From: Microbacterium oxydans
GTDB taxonomy: Bacteria > Actinomycetota > Actinomycetes > Actinomycetales > Microbacteriaceae
Assembly (NCBI RefSeq): GCF_900095745.1
Contig: NZ_FMIR01000019.1
Span: 620,001-684,000 of the forward strand
Reading direction: 5' to 3'
Length of the DNA stretch: 64,000 bases
How positions within the stretch are numbered: the first letter of the stretch is position 1; every line of letters starts with the position of its first letter. Both the position numbers and the translations under genes were made by a program. The notes under the pieces were generated by a model. That model ran no database searches. It had not been told where the DNA came from and was given only the letters and a program-made list of their open reading frames with translations. This document shows positions 61,952 through 64,000 of the stretch, one piece after another.

Positions 61952-62952
61952 AGGCTCTCGCCATCCACGGCAAGGAAGACATCCGCTGGGAAGACCGTGA
62001 GGCGCCCACCCCCGGCGACGGAGAGGTCCGCCTGCGCGTCAACTACGTGGGCATCTGCGGATCCGACCTGCACTACTACTTCCACGGCGCCAACGGCGAG
62101 TACACGATCCGTGAGCCCCTGACCCCCGGTCATGAGCTCTCCGGTGTCGTCGACCTCGACCCGTCGGGCCGTCTGACGCCCGGCACTCCCGTCACGGTGC
62201 ACCCCGCGCGCTACGGAGCCGAGGTCCCCGGCCTCGAGGACCACCCGCACCTGCGCCCGGGTGGCGACTACTTCGGCAGCGCCGCGGCGGATCCGCACCG
62301 TCAGGGCGGGGCATCCGAGCTGCTGATCGTCGAAGACCACATGGTCCGCGTGCTCCCGGCATCCCTTCCGCTCGAGCGCGCCGCCCTGGCCGAACCGCTG
62401 GCCGTCGCGATCCATGCCGTGAGCCTTGCCGGAGACATCGCCGGCAAGCGCGCCCTCGTGATCGGCGCCGGACCCATCGGCCTGCTCGTCGTCGCCGCCG
62501 CGATCAAGGCCGGCGCCGCGGTCGTGGGCGCCAGCGATGTGCGCGAAGAGCCCCTCGACCGGGCGAAGTCCCTCGGCGCGACCGAGGTCTCGCTCGTCGG
62601 CCGCGACACGATCGAGAACGAGTCGTACGACGTGGTCTTCGAGTGCTCCGGGGTCGGAGTCGCGCTCACCCAGGCAGTGCGCGCAGCCCGCCGCACCGCG
62701 ACGATCGTCCAGGTCGGGATGCTCCCGAACGCCGACATCGGAGTGAACCTCGCCCCGATGCTCGCCAAGGAGCTGACCATCCGCGGCGCCTTCCGCTTCT
62801 CCACCGAGATCGATGATGCCGTCGCGCTGCTGGCCGAGTCCGACGCCCTCGATTCCGTCATCTCCCACGTGCTCCCGGCATCCGATGCCGTCCAGGCGTT
62901 CGAGCTCGCCCGCGACTCGTCCGCCTCGGCCAAGGTCCTCCTGGCCCTCTAA
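61948..62952 (+). CDS. zinc-dependent alcohol dehydrogenase, L-idonate 5-dehydrogenase-like
   Basis: The 334-residue medium-chain dehydrogenase has the catalytic Zn Cys in YVGICGSDLHYYFHG, the GHELSGVV Zn-binding His/Glu, and the NAD loop ALVIGAGPIGLLVVAAAI. The SDLHYYFHG and HPHLRPGGDYFGS segments are typical of IdnD-type enzymes. The usual four-Cys structural zinc loop is missing, as in IdnD (residues RYGAEVPGLEDHPHL occupy that region). It would oxidise L-idonate at C5. It is coupled to the upstream dehydrogenase gene. Confidence 0.88.
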   Translation: MKALAIHGKEDIRWEDREAPTPGDGEVRLRVNYVGICGSDLHYYFHGANGEYTIREPLTPGHELSGVVDLDPSGRLTPGTPVTVHPARYGAEVPGLEDHPHLRPGGDYFGSAAADPHRQGGASELLIVEDHMVRVLPASLPLERAALAEPLAVAIHAVSLAGDIAGKRALVIGAGPIGLLVVAAAIKAGAAVVGASDVREEPLDRAKSLGATEVSLVGRDTIENESYDVVFECSGVGVALTQAVRAARRTATIVQVGMLPNADIGVNLAPMLAKELTIRGAFRFSTEIDDAVALLAESDALDSVISHVLPASDAVQAFELARDSSASAKVLLAL

Positions 62953-63025
62953 CGACTCACCCCCACCCGGCGGCTCGCCGCACCGATACACCCACCCTGT
63001 TCCTGGTCCGAAGGAGTACCTCCCA

Positions 63026-64000
63026 TGTCCGAACCGCAGACGACGGCCGCGGCCGCCGATCCCGCCGCGAAGAGGTCTGTACGCGACCTCGTGCGCGCCG
63101 CCATCTCCGGATGGCTCGGCACCGCCCTCGAGTTCATGGACTACCAGCTGTACTCGCTGGCAGCCGCACTCGTCTTCGCCGATCTGTTCTTCTCCTCCGA
63201 GAACCCGGCGGTCGCCGTCGTCGCCGCGATGGCCACGTACGGCGTCGGCTACGTCGCCCGCCCGGTCGGCGCGTTCTTCTTCGCACGCCTCGGGGACAAG
63301 ACCGGCCGCACGAAGGTGCTGTTCTACACGATCCTCCTGATGGGTCTCGCCACCACCCTCATCGGCTTCCTGCCGACGTACTCGCAGGTGGGCGTGCTCG
63401 CACCGATCCTCCTCGTGCTGCTCCGCATCGCGCAGGGCTTCGGTGCCGGAGCCGAGATCTCGGGTGCCGGTGTCATGCTCGCCGAGTACGCACCGGCCAA
63501 GCGCCGCGGCATCATCGCCTCGCTCGTCGCCCTCGGCACGAACTGCGGCACGCTGCTCGCCTCGGGCATCTGGGCCATCCTCCTCGTCGCCTACAGCGAG
63601 GACGAGGTCATCGCCTGGGCCTGGCGCATCCCGTTCATCGCGAGCGCGGTCATCATGCTCTTCGCGATCTGGGTGCGCTTCAACCTCAAGGAGACCCCGG
63701 TCTTCGAGGAGCGCGATGACGTCGTCGACGGCAAGGCCCTCTCCCGCGACGAGGCGATCCAGCTCGCCACCGAGACCAACGACATCCGCACCCTCGAGGC
63801 GATGCAGCGCAAGCCCTGGAAGGCGTTCTCGATCGCTCTCCTGCTGCGCTTCGGCCAGGCCGGCAACTCCGGCATGATCCAGACGTACCTGCTCAGCTAC
63901 ATCACCGTCGTGCTGCTGCTCGACCGCTCGATCGGCGTCAACGCGGTGATCGTCTCGTCGCTCGTCGCCTTCATCACCGTGCCGCTCTCGGGCTGGCTCG
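63026..64000 (+). CDS. MFS transporter of the metabolite:H+ symporter family, truncated by window end
   Basis: The 325 visible residues begin MSEPQTTAAAADPAAKRSVRD, with ATG 63026 after GAAGGAG. Family signatures are GWLGTALEFMDYQLYSLAAAL, RPVGAFFFARLGDKTGRTKVL and LLRIAQGFGAGAEISGAGVML. About eight membrane segments are visible, and a cytoplasmic loop follows the sixth (ETPVFEERDDVVDGKALSRD). MHS carriers take up organic or sugar acids with protons. It lies 73 bp after the idonate-type dehydrogenase, so it is probably the uptake protein of this operon. Confidence 0.9.

Overview
The window is high-GC, densely packed actinobacterial DNA. Gene content and order (mraZ-rsmH with an FtsL-like gene, a PknB/PknL-type kinase with PASTA domains, GarA/FtsR, a class II DAHP synthase, an ImuA'-ImuB-DnaE2 cassette, and sugar ABC systems without their own ATPase) point to Microbacteriaceae, most likely Microbacterium. 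This assignment is inference; there is no rRNA here to confirm it. I saw no tRNA, rRNA, CRISPR array, insertion sequence or prophage.

Region 1 (1-11.5 kb) is the upstream end of the division and cell-wall cluster: FtsL-like, rsmH, mraZ with its operator repeats, DUF3040, a polyprenyl synthase, an Rv2175c-like DNA-binding protein, a LysM protein, a PASTA kinase, class II DAHP synthase, a PlsC acyltransferase and a long-chain acyl-CoA synthetase. The order resembles the Rv2165c-Rv2187 stretch of Mycobacterium tuberculosis. Region 2 (11.5-22.3 kb) is housekeeping: def, a long MinD/ParA-like protein, pyruvate carboxylase, a ParA ATPase, the MerR-FtsR-GarA regulatory set, a CopC-like protein and dihydrolipoyl dehydrogenase.

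Region 3 (22.4-26.8 kb) holds an overlapping type III PKS / methyltransferase / FAD monooxygenase operon, then a CYTH protein, a small conserved protein and a short A24 prepilin peptidase. Region 4 (26.9-32.7 kb) is the SOS mutasome imuA'-imuB-dnaE2 behind a LexA-like box. Region 5 (32.7-40.5 kb) contains a candidate new structured RNA with a 22-bp operator-like palindrome, an FMN reductase, a HelR/HelD-type ATPase behind a perfect rifamycin-associated element, a GntR regulator, and leuA behind a 15-codon leader peptide with three consecutive CTT leucine codons.

Region 6 (40.6-58.3 kb) is a long operon on the minus strand for a rhamnose-rich glycan, probably of rhamnogalacturonan type. It has an ABC importer, an RpiB-like isomerase, a rhamnulokinase-like kinase, a class II aldolase, two GH78 rhamnosidases, an SGNH esterase and two Tat-exported carbohydrate-active proteins. 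A divergent LacI regulator and two matched operator sites control it. Region 7 (58.4-64 kb) has a ketopantoate reductase-like gene, a second LacI, and an operon of mannitol/fructuronate-type dehydrogenase, idonate-type dehydrogenase and a sugar-acid MFS transporter cut by the window end.

A recurring feature is leaderless initiation: at least 14 genes have a TANNNT-like -10 box 6-8 nt before the start codon.
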